From Sinohyriopsis cumingii (Eukaryota; Mollusca; Bivalvia; Unionida; Unionidae): a DNA stretch of 64,000 nucleotides. The DNA is taken from assembly GCA_028554795.2 (NCBI GenBank), contig CM068824.1, positions 157,836,789 to 157,900,788 of the forward strand, given 5' to 3'. Under the pieces are notes generated by a model. The model did not search any database. It saw only the letters and a program-made list of their open reading frames with translations, and was not told where the DNA came from. The position numbers were made by a program, and so were the translations under genes. Below are positions 1 to 10,561 of this stretch, piece by piece. How positions within the stretch are numbered: position 1 is the first letter of the stretch; each line of letters begins with the position of its first letter.

Positions 1-3000
1 TCCAAATTCACAACTCTCAAGACCAGATGTGTTTAGCCAGGGCTATCGTGGTGGGACGAGCCTATGCCAACAAGAACGACACGGTAGAATGGAAAAGAGC
101 CTGGAAAACTATTCAAAAATCGGACCGAGCCAAACAACAAAACGAAGCAGAACTTCTGTTGCTACAAGCTGACTTGCCCAAAGACACAACCTGTGGCATT
201 CCTGAAATGCAAAAATTGCAAGATGCCCCAGCTCCACGCTACACCTTGAAAGTGCACCCTCAAGAAGTGCGTGGACCTCTGTTGTTTCGAGGGAAAGACT
301 TTAAGGATGGAAAATACATTCATCTCTATCATCACGATGAACATTTCGATACCATTACCAGTATCACCGGTTTCCTGGGATACAGTTATTACTGTGAGAA
401 ATGTGACTATAGCTATAACAATCGAGAGCAACACAAACATTGTGGATCGAAATGCTCAGCATGTTTGGCTTCTCCACCCTGTCTGAGCGAAGGACAAGAA
501 CGAGTGCATTGTCCAGCTTGTCTGCGCACGTTTGTCAGCCCTGCCTGTTACCATCAACATCTGAAGACGCAAGGTTCCCAGAAGAAATGCGCTTGTCAAC
601 TCCTGAGATTGTGCCCCGCGTATGGACATGGCATAAGTACCAATAATGCCAAGGCACACGTATGTTCAGAAAAGAAAAAATGTCACATTTGTCACCACAT
701 CGTGGACATGGAACATCAATGCTACGTGCAAAAGTACAAAACCCAACCAGAGAAAGAGGACGGTCACAAGAAGAAAGGCAATTTCATCTTTTTCGATTTC
801 GAATGCATGCAAGAGACCGGCATTCACATTCCTAATGTCTGTGTGGGTCATCGAGCGTGCGAGAAGTGCATTCAAGAACCTATCTTCAGTCATTGCCCTC
901 ACTGCAGCAAGATTCCTGGAGGACATGAAAAAATCTTTCGAAGACCGAACACGCTAGCCGATTTAGCCCGATGGGTCTTAGACCCCATCGACAAGACGTG
1001 GAGCCAAGAGGACATCGAACGTTACGGAGATTGTCATCGTCATGCCACAGTAATGGCCCACAATTTCTCCGGATATGATGGAAAGTTTCTTCTCAGATAC
1101 TATACGAATCATGGTACCGAGCGTCCTAAAGTGACTTTGAACGGAGCCAAAATCATTTTCATGCAAGTGGGACAAGTGCAGTTTAAAGATTCGATGAGTT
1201 ACTCAGCCATGCCTTTGAGACAAATGCCTAAAACGTTTGGAATGACAGAAATGGCTAAAGGGTACTCTCCACACTTTTTCAATACCGAAGCCAATCAACA
1301 TGCCGTTCTACCCCATTTGCCTGAGGCTAAAGACTACGACCCCGACAATATGCGTACCGAACAACGTGAAGCTTTCTACGCTTGGTACCAGACCCATGCC
1401 TCGGACCCTTTCGACTTTCAGGAAGAAATGCTAAAGTATTGTCGTTCCGACGTGGACATTTTATGGCGATGCTGTGGAAAATTTCGAGAACTGTTCATGG
1501 AACACGGAGGGGTTGATCCTTTGAAAGAAGCTTGCACCATTGCCAAAGCATGTTCCTTAGTGTACCGACAATGATTCATGCCTGAAAACACCGTGGCTGT
1601 CATCAGTCCTCAAAACGACCAACTATGTCAAACGTCAATACTCGGTCAAAGCCCTACGCTCTTTACATTACTTGTGCGACAAGGAAGACAAATGGATTCA
1701 GCATGCCCGCAACGGAGGAGGCGAAAAGATCATCGGAACGCATTCGGTCGATGGCTGGGACTTAGAAAACCCCAAGATCGTGTACGAGTTTAACGGTTGC
1801 TTATTTCACGGCTGCCCCGTCTGTTACCCTGACCGCGGCACTAAAAATCAGTTTTTACAACGAACCATGGAAGACTTGTACCAGGACACTTGTCGGCGAC
1901 GCCTAAAGTTAGAACAGGAAGGATACCAACTGGTGGAAATGTGGGAACACGAGTACGATCACCGTTTGAAAACATATCACAAGTTTAAACGCCTCGTGGA
2001 AAGTTACCAGTTCATGGACCCCCTGAACCCGAGGGATAGTTTGTACGGAGGAAAGACCAATGCCACCTGTTTGCTGTACCAAGCCGACGAAGAGAAAGGA
2101 GAAGAAATCGAAAACTTGGACGTGTGTTCGCTGTATCCCTACGTGTGCAAATATTGTCGCTTTCCTGCAGGGCACCCACAATTGTTAACGGAACACATCG
2201 ACCTGAAAAACATTCGACAATACGAAGGTCTGATCAAGTGTAAAGTTTTGCCTCCCATGGACTTGTACCATCCCGTCTTACCTCACCATTGCCAAGACAA
2301 ACTGATGTTTCCTTTGTGCCGTACTTGTGCCGAAACGTGCAACCAAGACCAGACACGTCAGCACACCCAGGAAGAACGGGCCTTGACGGGAACCTGGGTC
2401 AGCGTAGAATTGTTCAAAGCTCTGGACATGGGATACCAACTGTTAGAAGTGTACGAAATTTGTCACTTTCCCAAGACACAACAATACCACAAGGGTGACC
2501 CCACGCAGAAAGGCATTTTCGCAGACTACGTGGATGCCATTTTGAAACTGAAGCAAGAAGCCAGTGGCTATCCTTCCTGGTGTCACACTCCCGAAGACCA
2601 AAAGATATTCAAAGAGAAATACTGGGCACAAGAAGACATTACTTTAGATCACATCGAGAAAAACGAATGCAGGCGATCGTTTGCCAAAGTGATGTTAAAT
2701 TGTTTGTGGGGTAAAATGGCACAACGGCCGTGTTTACTCAAGAAGGAATATTTGACAGAACCTTACCGTTACTTTCAGATGATTCATGACAAAACCAAAT
2801 TTATAAGGATTTGATCTTAGTCAATTAGGAAGAAGACATGGACTTTGTAGAAGCCGACCCCTTTGGAAATGTCATCATTGTGGCTTACGTGACAGCTCAT
2901 GGTCGCTTAAAATTGTACGAAGCTTTAGAACTCTTCGGGGGAACGTGTCCTGTACTTTGACACGGACAGTTGCATTTACATCGACCACCCGAGTCAACAG

Positions 3001-3401
3001 CACCCTGACATCGAAGGAGACCGTTTAGGAGCCTGGACAGACGAGCACCCCGACGACAAGATTCTAAGTTTCGCCAGTATCGGTCCTAAAAATTCGGCTA
3101 CGAATACCGGGACAAACAAGGAGAAGTACACACGAAGTGTAAAGTGAAAGGATTGACTCTGAATTATCGTACCAGTCGAGTGGTTAACTTTGGCGTATTG
3201 AAAGACGCCTTACACTCTGGAAAAGATGACCACTTTAAAGTGACCACCTATCAACCGAACAAGATTGTACGTTTACCCACTCACCACATCGTCAGTCGAC
3301 CCTTGGAAAAAGTCTATCAAATCGTGTAGCAGAAGCGAGTGCGGCTTCCCAACCACTTTACTTTGACGTATGGACACGTTGGTATAAAACATTGGTTGTA
3401 G
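1..3401 (+). pseudogene. PolB: Protein-primed DNA polymerase B, 5'-truncated by the window and broken
   Basis: Family B polymerase of the protein-primed type, which would replicate the linear element. Visible motifs are the exonuclease I core FDFECM (about 795-815), exonuclease II HNFSGYDG (about 1060-1080), exonuclease III YCRSDVDIL (about 1440), palm motif A DVCSLYPYV (about 2120) and motif B LNCLWGK (about 2700). Breaks relative to copies 2 and 3: TGA at 1572-1574 where the others have CGA, a 1-nt insertion near 1610, a deletion of roughly two dozen bases near 2800, a further frame change near 2935, and TAG at 3327-3329. The normal stop is at 3399-3401. The N-terminal part lies left of the window. 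Confidence 0.92.
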
Positions 3402-3424
3402 GAGGATAGCCACCCACCAGAAGC

Positions 3425-3781
3425 ATGACTTCGCCACAGCGAGAATCGAGTGAGAAACCCGATGAGAACTCCAAGTTCAAACCCTACCCTTTTCCAGTCT
3501 TCTTACCCGACTATTGTGATTGTGCCCGTCGATTGGACACGTTTCAGAAATGGCCTACGGATAGGGAAGGATTACCTTCTTCGCATGTTTTAGCTAGAAC
3601 AGGATTTGTCTACTTGGGACCTGAGTCAGGATTGGGATACGAAGTACAGTGTTTCGCTTGCGGACTGAAGTTACGAAAGGATCTATGTATCTACAAAGAT
3701 TCAGCTATTCTGGAACATACTCGATGGTCTCCGCACTGTCATTACCTTTCTATGGCCTTTCCACCCATGACACTACGGTAG
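3425..3781 (+). CDS. BIR-domain protein 1 (IAP-like), C-terminally shortened
   Basis: A 118-aa protein with one baculovirus IAP repeat at about residues 35-110. The zinc ligands are C76, C79, H98 and C105, with the usual RLDTFQKWP start and EHTRWSP-C core. BIR proteins bind caspases, IAP antagonists or other BIR partners; in DNA viruses they usually restrain apoptosis, which is an inference here. No RING finger follows. The stop at 3779-3781 (TAG) lies where copy 2 reads TAC and continues into a basic tail, so this copy has lost about 35 residues. It starts 24 nt after the polymerase stop, and a TATA-like GGTATAAAAC lies in the end of that gene. Confidence 0.85.
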   Translation: MTSPQRESSEKPDENSKFKPYPFPVFLPDYCDCARRLDTFQKWPTDREGLPSSHVLARTGFVYLGPESGLGYEVQCFACGLKLRKDLCIYKDSAILEHTRWSPHCHYLSMAFPPMTLR

Positions 3782-3936
3782 AATGATGACGGCACCTTAG
3801 AGACGGTACCTTCCAAAACAAGACATATAAAAGGAACGATGTACAAGCTTGAGACTGCATTGCGACTAGTATAAAAAGGGACTATGGTCAAGATCGATAG
3901 TTCATTGTGACTACCTACCAAGACCGAGCGAACAAG

Positions 3937-4245
3937 ATGAATACTTTCAGAGAAATACAAAACAAGTTCGGACAGGCACAATTCAAGTGTGGGGCTTCTG
4001 AAGTGGAATGCGATTGTGAGCCTTGCGATGGGAACGATGCTGTACGCTGTGACCTTAGCGATGCCGTAAAGCATCATGGGAAGTTTGTTCTCACTTCCCC
4101 TATCATGGAAAGTGATGCTGTGCGAGCCATACCTGAGGGACGCGAAAGTGAAACCGCTCGTCCTCATGGACACTTTACTGGGTTTCGTTTTAAAGATGGA
4201 TGTTCACCTTCACGTCTACCCCCTACGGATGTCATCCAGCCCTGA
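3937..4245 (+). CDS. Small Cys-containing accessory protein
   Basis: A 102-aa protein of unknown function. It has a CDCEPCDG cluster near residue 30 and then a segment with the pattern DAVR repeated about every 25 residues. The ATG was chosen because copies 2 and 3 start at the same MNT. Copy 2 carries an extra Cys-rich stretch before CDCEPCDG that this copy and copy 3 lack. A GTATAAAAAGG TATA box lies about 65 nt upstream (near 3870). It sits between two BIR genes and ends just before the second one starts. Confidence 0.55.
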   Translation: MNTFREIQNKFGQAQFKCGASEVECDCEPCDGNDAVRCDLSDAVKHHGKFVLTSPIMESDAVRAIPEGRESETARPHGHFTGFRFKDGCSPSRLPPTDVIQP

Positions 4246-4259
4246 GCAAACTCCTGTCC

Positions 4260-4564
4260 ATGTCACCCAACCCTCATCGAAACGAACCTGTGAAAGACGA
4301 ATATTCGTTTCCTGTGCTTTTGTCTGAATACTGCGACTTTGAAAATCGTCTTCAATCGTTAAATGGCCTAAGTATCTGGGAGGACCAACCCCCGAAGAAT
4401 TAGCCAGAGTCGGATTTTTCTACTTGGGCGAAGGGAATAAAGTCAAGTACTTCAGCTGCGGTGTGTCACTTCACCACTGAGAACCACAAGATTCGGCCTA
4501 CCTAGAACATGCTCGATGGTCACCGAATTGTCATTACTTACCCTTAGTGGGACCGAGACATTGA
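4260..4564 (+). pseudogene. BIR-domain protein 2, broken
   Basis: Counterpart of the intact BIR gene at 30,805-31,116 in copy 2. The N-terminal MSPNPHRNEP segment and the start of the BIR (YCDFENRLQS) are readable. A deletion near 4360 then shifts the frame and a stop follows at about 4401. The remaining BIR core (EHARWSPNC-like) is present in another frame but carries a TGA (near 4480) where copy 2 has TGG, and a CF to YF change at the first zinc cysteine pair. Confidence 0.75.
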
Positions 4565-4575
4565 AGTAACTTACC

Positions 4576-4965
4576 ATGTCGTTGAAGAAGAAACCAGATT
4601 GGTTAGGAATCAAATGTTGGACATCACTGAGACCAGTATTTAAACTTCATTTCAAGAACGATATTGAATCATTACCTAAAGAACTGCAAGAGAAGATTTA
4701 CAAGGAAGTTTGGCAGGGACTTGCCAGAGTGAAATCACAATGGGTAACTGTAGAACTTTTATGCCAAGAAATTCACAAGAGGAAAGTGAAAAAAATTAAT
4801 CAATGTGTTAGATTTCTCTGGGTCAAGTGTGCATTCGTCCTATTATATCACTCTAGACCGTTTACATCAAAAGAGTTCAGTGAGATTCTTGGACGTTACC
4901 CTGAGAGGCAGTGGTCAGAAATTACTCACTATGTGGATTACTTTTGCTCTAGGAGAAGCTTGTGA
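4576..4965 (+). CDS. F-box-like accessory protein A
   Basis: A 129-aa basic protein. Residues around 32-50 read SLPKELQEKIYKEVW, which fits the N-terminal F-box pattern LPxELxxxIxxxL; the same pattern recurs in the next gene. F-box proteins recruit substrates to SCF ubiquitin ligases, but this role is inferred from the motif only, and the poxvirus PRANC domain, also F-box-like, is an alternative. This is the fuller version: copy 2 has lost about 45 bp in the middle and ends early. It starts 12 nt after the BIR2 stop. Confidence 0.6.
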   Translation: MSLKKKPDWLGIKCWTSLRPVFKLHFKNDIESLPKELQEKIYKEVWQGLARVKSQWVTVELLCQEIHKRKVKKINQCVRFLWVKCAFVLLYHSRPFTSKEFSEILGRYPERQWSEITHYVDYFCSRRSL

Positions 4966-4986
4966 ATTGTACTGACTGCCCTATTA

Positions 4987-5478
4987 ATGGATACTTTACA
5001 AGAGAACATTCTTGCTTTGCCTGTAGAGTTGAGAGAACGCATTTACCGAGAGCTGGTCAAAATACAAGTCAAACGTAAAGAACAGTTGCATCCGTTACGT
5101 CACCAGATCTTTAACCACTGGTACCTGAATGGTATAAGAGAACTGATTCGTCAGAAATTGTTTCAGTGGTCAGACCTTGTTCAATACTTCCAGGCCCCCG
5201 ATGATCTACGTGTTCATAATTTTGGTTCCTTCGAGATTCACCTAGTGCAACGCATTGAGGAAGACAAGTTAAAGGATTACCAACATATTTTACGCGGAAT
5301 CTACTTATCGGAAGAGGAAACTTCTAAACGAACTCTGAAGTTTAGGTTACAGTATGCAAGATTTAGATTCCCAACTGGAGAACGAAGATCTCTGGGTAGA
5401 AAGTACGTGTATTGTTTCCGAAACAAAGAGAGTATAAAAACAGGCTGCCATGCCACGACTTTTATCACATATGATTGA
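4987..5478 (+). CDS. F-box-like accessory protein C
   Basis: A 163-aa protein with the F-box-like motif ALPVELRERIYRELV at about residues 11-25, followed by a basic linker and a 100-residue domain rich in aromatic and charged residues that I do not recognise. It is a paralogue of protein A upstream and of two genes in copy 2 (31,479-31,751 and 31,714-32,238). Only one gene of this MDTLQEN type is present here against two in copy 2. Its last 29 nt overlap the start of the next small gene at 5450. Confidence 0.6.
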   Translation: MDTLQENILALPVELRERIYRELVKIQVKRKEQLHPLRHQIFNHWYLNGIRELIRQKLFQWSDLVQYFQAPDDLRVHNFGSFEIHLVQRIEEDKLKDYQHILRGIYLSEEETSKRTLKFRLQYARFRFPTGERRSLGRKYVYCFRNKESIKTGCHATTFITYD

Positions 5479-5673
5479 ACAAATTCCGTGGAAGGAACTC
5501 AATGACCATATTGAAACCGTGGATAATTACCATCAATTATTACAAGAACTGTATCATTCAATTTGGGTCGACAAGTGTTGTGTGTCTTAGTGACTTGTTT
5601 TCTAGGATTTCATTTACCAGCCGATTCCTTATGTACTCTTTACGATCAGTACTTACCACCCAAATGGCCTTAA
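5450..5673 (+). pseudogene. Small accessory protein (74-aa type), frameshifted
   Basis: Matches the 74-aa gene at 32,183-32,407 of copy 2. A one-base deletion near 5555 relative to copy 2 shifts the frame, and TAG at 5588-5590 ends the protein after 46 residues. The original stop TAA at 5671-5673 is still there, overlapping the start region of the next gene exactly as in copy 2. Function unknown. Confidence 0.6.
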
Positions 5674-5987
5674 ATGGTCACGAAAGACTCCTTTTGCTCA
5701 AAGCCTTGCGGTTTCATCTGGATACTTCTCGACCTCTACGGGAAAAAAAGATTCGTCAACTTTTAGCTACCCAAGACGTGTATGACGATGTGTGTGTAGC
5801 TTGTGACTTACACCTCCACTGGACAGATGTCCGTGCCTGGAAAAAATGGGATTTTGAGACTTGGATCCAAGAAGTGGCCCAGTATTCACGAGAGTTGTTC
5901 AAGGAAAAAAGTCACGTTTCAACCTGTGTTAGTGACGGTGCCAGAAGAACCCGTCACTCAGGACAGGACTGTCGTGAACATGCCTGA
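5664..5987 (+). CDS. 107-aa accessory protein with CVAC motif
   Basis: Starts at an ATG inside ATGGCCTTAA, where TTAA supplies the TAA stop of the previous gene, so the two overlap. The N-terminal half is predicted helical (HERLLLLKALRFHLDTSR), followed by CVACDLH-HW, a possible metal-binding cluster. The tail is read in a frame that overlaps the next gene. It is conserved in copy 2 (32,398-32,721) and deleted in copy 3. I do not recognise the family. Confidence 0.55.
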   Translation: MALNGHERLLLLKALRFHLDTSRPLREKKIRQLLATQDVYDDVCVACDLHLHWTDVRAWKKWDFETWIQEVAQYSRELFKEKSHVSTCVSDGARRTRHSGQDCREHA

Positions 5988-6168
5988 AAGACCCTTTCAG
6001 GAGGACACTTGTGTGACCTTACCCAAAATAGAATTGGTCACAACATTACCCAAAACATGTTGTACAGACACTTGTTTCTATTCCACGTTGATGATTTTGA
6101 TGTGCCTTTTATCTTTGAACTTAAGCATTTGGCTTTTATGTATTTTTGTATTTCGTTTTCATGTTTAA
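5827..6168 (+). CDS. Single-pass membrane protein, start uncertain
   Basis: The C-terminal 30 residues form a strongly hydrophobic span (MILMCLLSLNLSIWLLCIFVF), preceded by Thr/Pro-rich sequence containing CVTLP and TCCTDTC. The hydrophobic part is conserved in copies 2 (ends 32,905) and 3 (near 57,400), so the reading frame is real. The start is not clear: it overlaps the previous gene for about 160 nt if ATG 5827 is used, and copy 2's closest ATG (32,618) is an ATT here. Probably a tail-anchored membrane protein. Confidence 0.5.
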   Translation: MSVPGKNGILRLGSKKWPSIHESCSRKKVTFQPVLVTVPEEPVTQDRTVVNMPERPFQEDTCVTLPKIELVTTLPKTCCTDTCFYSTLMILMCLLSLNLSIWLLCIFVFRFHV

Positions 6169-6251
6169 AACATTCAATACACGTGTCCTCAAAAAGTATA
6201 AAAAAGTCTTGACTTCTCTGTTTTCGTGTCACAAGTGACATTCCTAACACT

Positions 6252-6978
6252 ATGGCTACCTCTGCTGTTTCTGCTCCCTCTTCCTCTACTGTCAAAGTCA
6301 TCGACGAACACTTAGATCGTGCCAGTTGGGAGGCTTTGTATCTTCGCCATCCCTTTAACATGCTCATTGCTGGATCTAGCGGTTCAGGCAAAACCGAATT
6401 CGTCAAACGTTTGATCGAACATAAACATCATTTGATCGATCGTCCACCTCATCGCATCATGTGGTGTTACAAAGAGTGGCAATCGGTACAGTCTCTTGCG
6501 AGAAAGTCAAGGTGATTCCATCGTGTTTGTGGAAGGCATTCCTAAAGAAGACGATGGTATCGTCTCTGACTCCCGTCAAACCCATTTGGTCATTTTTGAC
6601 GACATGTTAGGAGAAGACGAAGAAGAAATTAAACTTTGGTTCACGCGCAAAGGGCATCACCGTAATGCTAGTGTCATTTACATCACTCAAAGTTTGTTTT
6701 TACAAAGTAAAGCCCATCGCACCATCAGTCTCAATGCGCATTATGTGGTCTTGTTTAAAAGCCCTCGAGATAAATCGCAAGTGCAAGTCTTAGCCAAACA
6801 GTTAGGAACGCCTTGGCTGACTCAGGCATACGACGATGCCTCTCAAACTCCACACGCCTATTTACTCGTCGATTTGAAACCTACGACCCCCGATGATTTG
6901 CGATTTCGTACCCAATTGTTTCACCACTGGTGTCAAGACGGAGGGCCTGTCCTGTACACGTCTCCGTCTTCGACTTAA
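6252..6978 (+). pseudogene. ATP: FtsK/HerA-type packaging ATPase, frameshifted
   Basis: A32-like genome-packaging ATPase with Walker A (GSSGSGKT, near 6370-6395) and Walker B (LVIFDDML, near 6588-6610). A 2-nt loss near 6488, relative to copies 2 and 3, breaks the frame between the two motifs. The N-terminal part is open to about 6515 and the C-terminal part from about 6496 to 6978. The intact version is in copy 3 (57,512-58,240). Confidence 0.88.
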
Positions 6979-7037
6979 TCCCACCAAAAAATCTATAAAA
7001 CCTCAGACAAGTTTCGTCTGTCTCACACAGTTTGAAC

Positions 7038-8006
7038 ATAACGTCCTTTCAGTCGCATCTTCACGTCAAATTGATTCGTGCCTTGTATGCCATCAGTCGA
7101 GAAAAAATTCCACAAATACGGGCTTGTTTCTTAGAAGCTAGTCTCAAAGAAGTCTTACGATGGTTCACGGTGACAGCACGTCAATTACTCCAAGGGATCA
7201 TTCAGATTCCTCATCAAACCAAACGCTTTTTTGATCGGAACAAAGTCGCTTTGACCCAACTGGCCGATCGCCGCATCGACACTCAAACCAAAAAACAAAT
7301 TATTTTAAAACCTGGAGGGAGCGGTGCTCTAGGAGGGGTCAAAATTCGCTCTGTCTCAAGATGGGATCCTAATGCTCCCAAAGTTCTCCCCAAGAAAAAA
7401 GTCAAAAGAAGCTCCAAGAAGAAGAAAAAGAGCCACGGTGGCAAGACCAGGTCCTCAAGGAGACCCGTGTCTCCAAGAACTTCTACAGTGGCGGGACCCT
7501 CTTCTTACCAGTCACCACCCCGGAAAAAGAAAAGCCCCCAGAAAAAGAAACAGAGGAAAAGTCCCCAGAAAAAGAAAAGCCCACAGAAAACTAGTCGCAA
7601 GTGAGGTACTTCGGCCAGGACGCAACCTTACACTCGCAAACCACGATCTGCCGCGGCGGTGACCGCGTCTCCGGTAACCTCATGTTCATACACTTCTCCG
7701 TTGATGACACCAAGAACTGAAAAGTACTTGGAGACGTTGATCACACCAAGAACTTCTCCGCTGATGACCCCAAGAACTTCTCCAACGGCAGGACCCTCCA
7801 ATTTAGCGGCAGTGGCCGCTGCTCACAAAGTACCTGCACCCAAAATCAAAGTTCAAGAAAGATCGGGCATGTTACAGAATTTACTGGATTTGTCCAAGCA
7901 AGAACTGACTCGATTTAGTCCGTTACGTACCCCTGCACGACGTGTCATGCCTGTCTTCAAGTTGATACGTCGTAAAGACAATCAGTGGCGACGCGTTCCA
8001 GTATAA
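7038..8006 (+). pseudogene. Lys/Pro/Ser-rich core-like DNA-binding protein, broken
   Basis: Equivalent of the 317-aa basic protein at 33,792-34,745. The start codon is ATA here (7038-7040) instead of ATG, and TGA at 7602-7604 replaces AGA in the basic repeat region. The rest reads on to the common stop at 8004-8006, inside a GTATAAAAAGG box. The middle consists of KKKS/SPQKKK-type repeats, as in histone H1 tails and viral core proteins. Confidence 0.75.
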
Positions 8007-8050
8007 AAAAGGCCTTTGACCAAGTAGAGGTATTAGTGAACTCTCAAAAG

Positions 8051-8239
8051 ATGTCACCTCCAAGAAGTCAACAAAGAAAGAGACAAAGGCAGACTCGTCA
8101 TCCGACAAAACGCTTAACCAAGCATCGACGTTACCCTAAGAAAAGACTCAGTCGTTCCAGGAAAAAGAGGCGTCAACAAAGGGGAGGATTCCTTGGCGAT
8201 TTTGGGAAAAACATTGTCACCTTTATGACAAAGCGATAG
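8051..8239 (+). CDS. Small Arg-rich protein, only in this copy
   Basis: A 62-aa, very basic protein: the first 45 residues are dense in Arg/Lys/Gln/His, and the end reads RGGFLGDFGKNIVTFMTKR. Composition is like adenovirus core peptides and protamines; identity is not established. It is absent from copies 2 and 3, where the upstream gene is followed directly by the next one. The sequence AAAGATGTCACC occurs both at its start (8048) and at the next gene's start (8322), so recombination between these repeats could explain the loss in the other copies. Confidence 0.55.
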   Translation: MSPPRSQQRKRQRQTRHPTKRLTKHRRYPKKRLSRSRKKRRQQRGGFLGDFGKNIVTFMTKR

Positions 8240-8324
8240 TCCCAAAAAAAAGATAAAAGAGCGTGTCTTAAGTCATCGACGTAAGTTTTATGTTTGGTGA
8301 ATGTCCCGGAACCCACAAGAAAAG

Positions 8325-8726
8325 ATGTCACCCTCCAGAAAGCATTCCTTTTCTAAACCCCAAGGAATGAAAAGGAAAGGACTGCCTCCACGTTTAGTCA
8401 AACATGGGGACATGTTATCTGTCCTGTCCAAAGGTTGTCCACCCCTGCGAAAAAAACTCATTCAAACGGCCTCCAAAGAGGTCATCGATACCGTGTGCGA
8501 ATATTGTTTGAACGATTTGAAAGGCACGATCCCATTGTCAAAACACCAGAAACAATGCTTAGGCAAACATCGTCACGTTCTTCGCCAAATGGTTCAAAAG
8601 AAAATCCCCATCGGACAAAAGAAGAAGATGTTGGTCCAACGTGAAGGAATTTTACCCCTCTTGTTAGGCCCATTACTGAAAGAAGTCTTGGGAACCGTGT
8701 TGGGAGGACTGATGGGAGCCAGATAA
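8325..8726 (+). CDS. Basic protein with hydrophobic Gly/Leu-rich tail (pX-like)
   Basis: 133 aa, intact. It has a basic N-terminus, a central helical region with two cysteine pairs (CEYC, then QKQC), a basic KKKMLVQR segment, and a C-terminal stretch of about 25 residues rich in Leu and Gly. Proteins of this build recur in Polintons and adintoviruses and are often compared with adenovirus core protein X/mu; I rely on memory for that. The start was set at the second in-frame ATG because copy 3 begins there. The gene ends in AGATAAAAAGG, a likely TATA box for the gene that follows. Confidence 0.65.
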   Translation: MSPSRKHSFSKPQGMKRKGLPPRLVKHGDMLSVLSKGCPPLRKKLIQTASKEVIDTVCEYCLNDLKGTIPLSKHQKQCLGKHRHVLRQMVQKKIPIGQKKKMLVQREGILPLLLGPLLKEVLGTVLGGLMGAR

Positions 8727-8774
8727 AAAGGCCATCTGAAGTCCCAAGATCTCAGAATCGACCCCTGACGTCCC

Positions 8775-9431
8775 ATGGAAGGACGAAAACTAGCTTTAGT
8801 GCCTTACAAACGATGGATGGAATACCGTCGTTGGCAAGAGCAACGCACCCCGCATTTACCTCCCAATCGCAATTTGAGCGAGATGTCCCGGTTACAACAC
8901 GAATTGCAAACCTTGATGGATCGCCAAGATTTGTCCGAAACAGAAAAATCGCAAAAGTACGACCAACTCTTGCAACGACTGCAACTCTTTCACCAGAAAG
9001 CCTCAGACGAAACAGATCTTCCCAGTCTGAAAAATTTTAAGACCTTAATGAAAAGTCCAGCACCATCACCACTACCACCACTACTACTGCCAGTGACCAA
9101 GAGAGAAAAAGGAGAAGAAGAAGAGGAAGGGTTTCAAACTCCACCAGAAAAAGTACGCAAGTTAACAACACCACCTACCTTTAGAATTGGATGGATTAAA
9201 AAGATGATAACAACCCCTTAGAATTGGATGGATTAAAAAGATGATAACAACCCCTCCTTCATCAGACGAGAAAAAGAAGGTGAAGACAGAAGTGAAACAA
9301 GAACCGATGTCCCCTGCTCAGACATCTTCCTCCTGACACCTATTGCCGGTCACATACGCAAAGCATTGCAATCCAAGAAAATACCCCAAGAGAAAAAGAG
9401 TAGCATCCTCCAAGAGTGGGTACGTTATTAA
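8775..9431 (+). pseudogene. MEGRK protein (unknown), broken by a 37-bp duplication
   Basis: The N-terminal 140 residues are open: a basic start (MEGRKLALVPYKRW), a helical Q/L-rich region, then a Pro-rich linker. A 37-bp tandem duplication (units 9183-9219 and 9220-9256) shifts the frame and creates a stop at 9219-9221. The C-terminal part, ending in an EWVRY-type sequence at 9429-9431, is still visible. All three copies share the EWVxY end, so it is the true C-terminus, yet each copy needs a frame change to reach it. Confidence 0.6.
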
Positions 9432-9446
9432 CACACAAACCAACAA

Positions 9447-10556
9447 ATGGAAAAAGTGTTAGCCAGCATTTACTACGATCCCTCCCATCATGCAGGTTAC
9501 GCGGGAGTTCAAAAATTGTATCGTGCTGCAAAAACTCGACTGAAAAGTCTCCGTTTACCTCAAGTGCAACGATGGTTACAAGAACAAGCTACTTACACTT
9601 TACACAAACCCATTCGACGCAAGTTTTCCAGAAGTCGCACCCGAGTGGAAGGCATCGATCATCAATGGCACGCCGATTTAGCCGATGTCTCTCATTTGGC
9701 CAGCTACAATCGTGGCTACAAGTATTTGTTCTGTGTCATCGACGTCTTTTCCAAATTTGTCTGGTTCGTGCCCTTGACTTCCAAATCGAGCAGCGAGTTA
9801 GTGCGAGCCCTGCAACGGGTCTTGTAACAAAGCGGTCGTCACCCTCTTCGATGGCAAACGGACAAAGGTACCGAATTTCTGAACCAAGCTTTCCAAAAAG
9901 AATTAAAGAAACGTGACATTCATTTTTTTACCACCGAGAATCCTGAAACCAAAGCCAGCATCGCGGAACGTTTTCAACGCACTTTGAAAGAACGCATGTG
10001 GAAATATTTTACCCATCACCACACTCTGAAGTACATTGACATCTTACCGCACCTGGTGCAAGCGTACAACCAATCTTACCATCGAAGCACTGGACGTGCC
10101 TCGCAAGAGGTGACTCCCGAGAACGAAGTGCTGATGTCTGATCGCCTGTTTGGTAGGTCCCAGACGAGAGCTGTCCCCAAGAAAAGTGGAGTGTTGGCCG
10201 TAGGAGATTGGGTACGCATTGGCAAAACCAAACGCACTTTCGACAAAGGTTACTTACCTAACTGGACCACCGAATTGTTTAGTGTCACTGGACGAGTGCA
10301 TGGTCGTGATCCTGCCGTCTATAAATTGGAAGACATGAACGGAGAAGTGCTCAAAGGAACGTTTTATTTGCCCGAGTTACAACTTGTCACCAAAAAAGAA
10401 GACGACGTGTACGACATCGAAAGCATTCTCGACCGCAGAACCCGTAAAGTGGGCAAACGACGTGTCAAAGAAGTCAAAGTACGTTGGAAAGCATATCCAC
10501 CCAGTTTTGATTCTTGGATCGACGCTTCGCAAGTCATCGACTATAAAAAGAAGTGA
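9447..10556 (+). pseudogene. INT: Retroviral-type integrase with chromodomain, one nonsense codon
   Basis: Full-length counterpart of the intact integrase at 35,892-37,001. A TAA at 9825-9827 stands where copy 2 has AGA, ending the protein after 126 residues, between the first and second catalytic acidic residues. The frame then stays open to the normal stop. The first catalytic motif also differs slightly (HADLADV instead of QADLADV). The chromodomain is readable at about 10,410-10,540. Confidence 0.9.
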
Positions 10557-10561
10557 CCATC

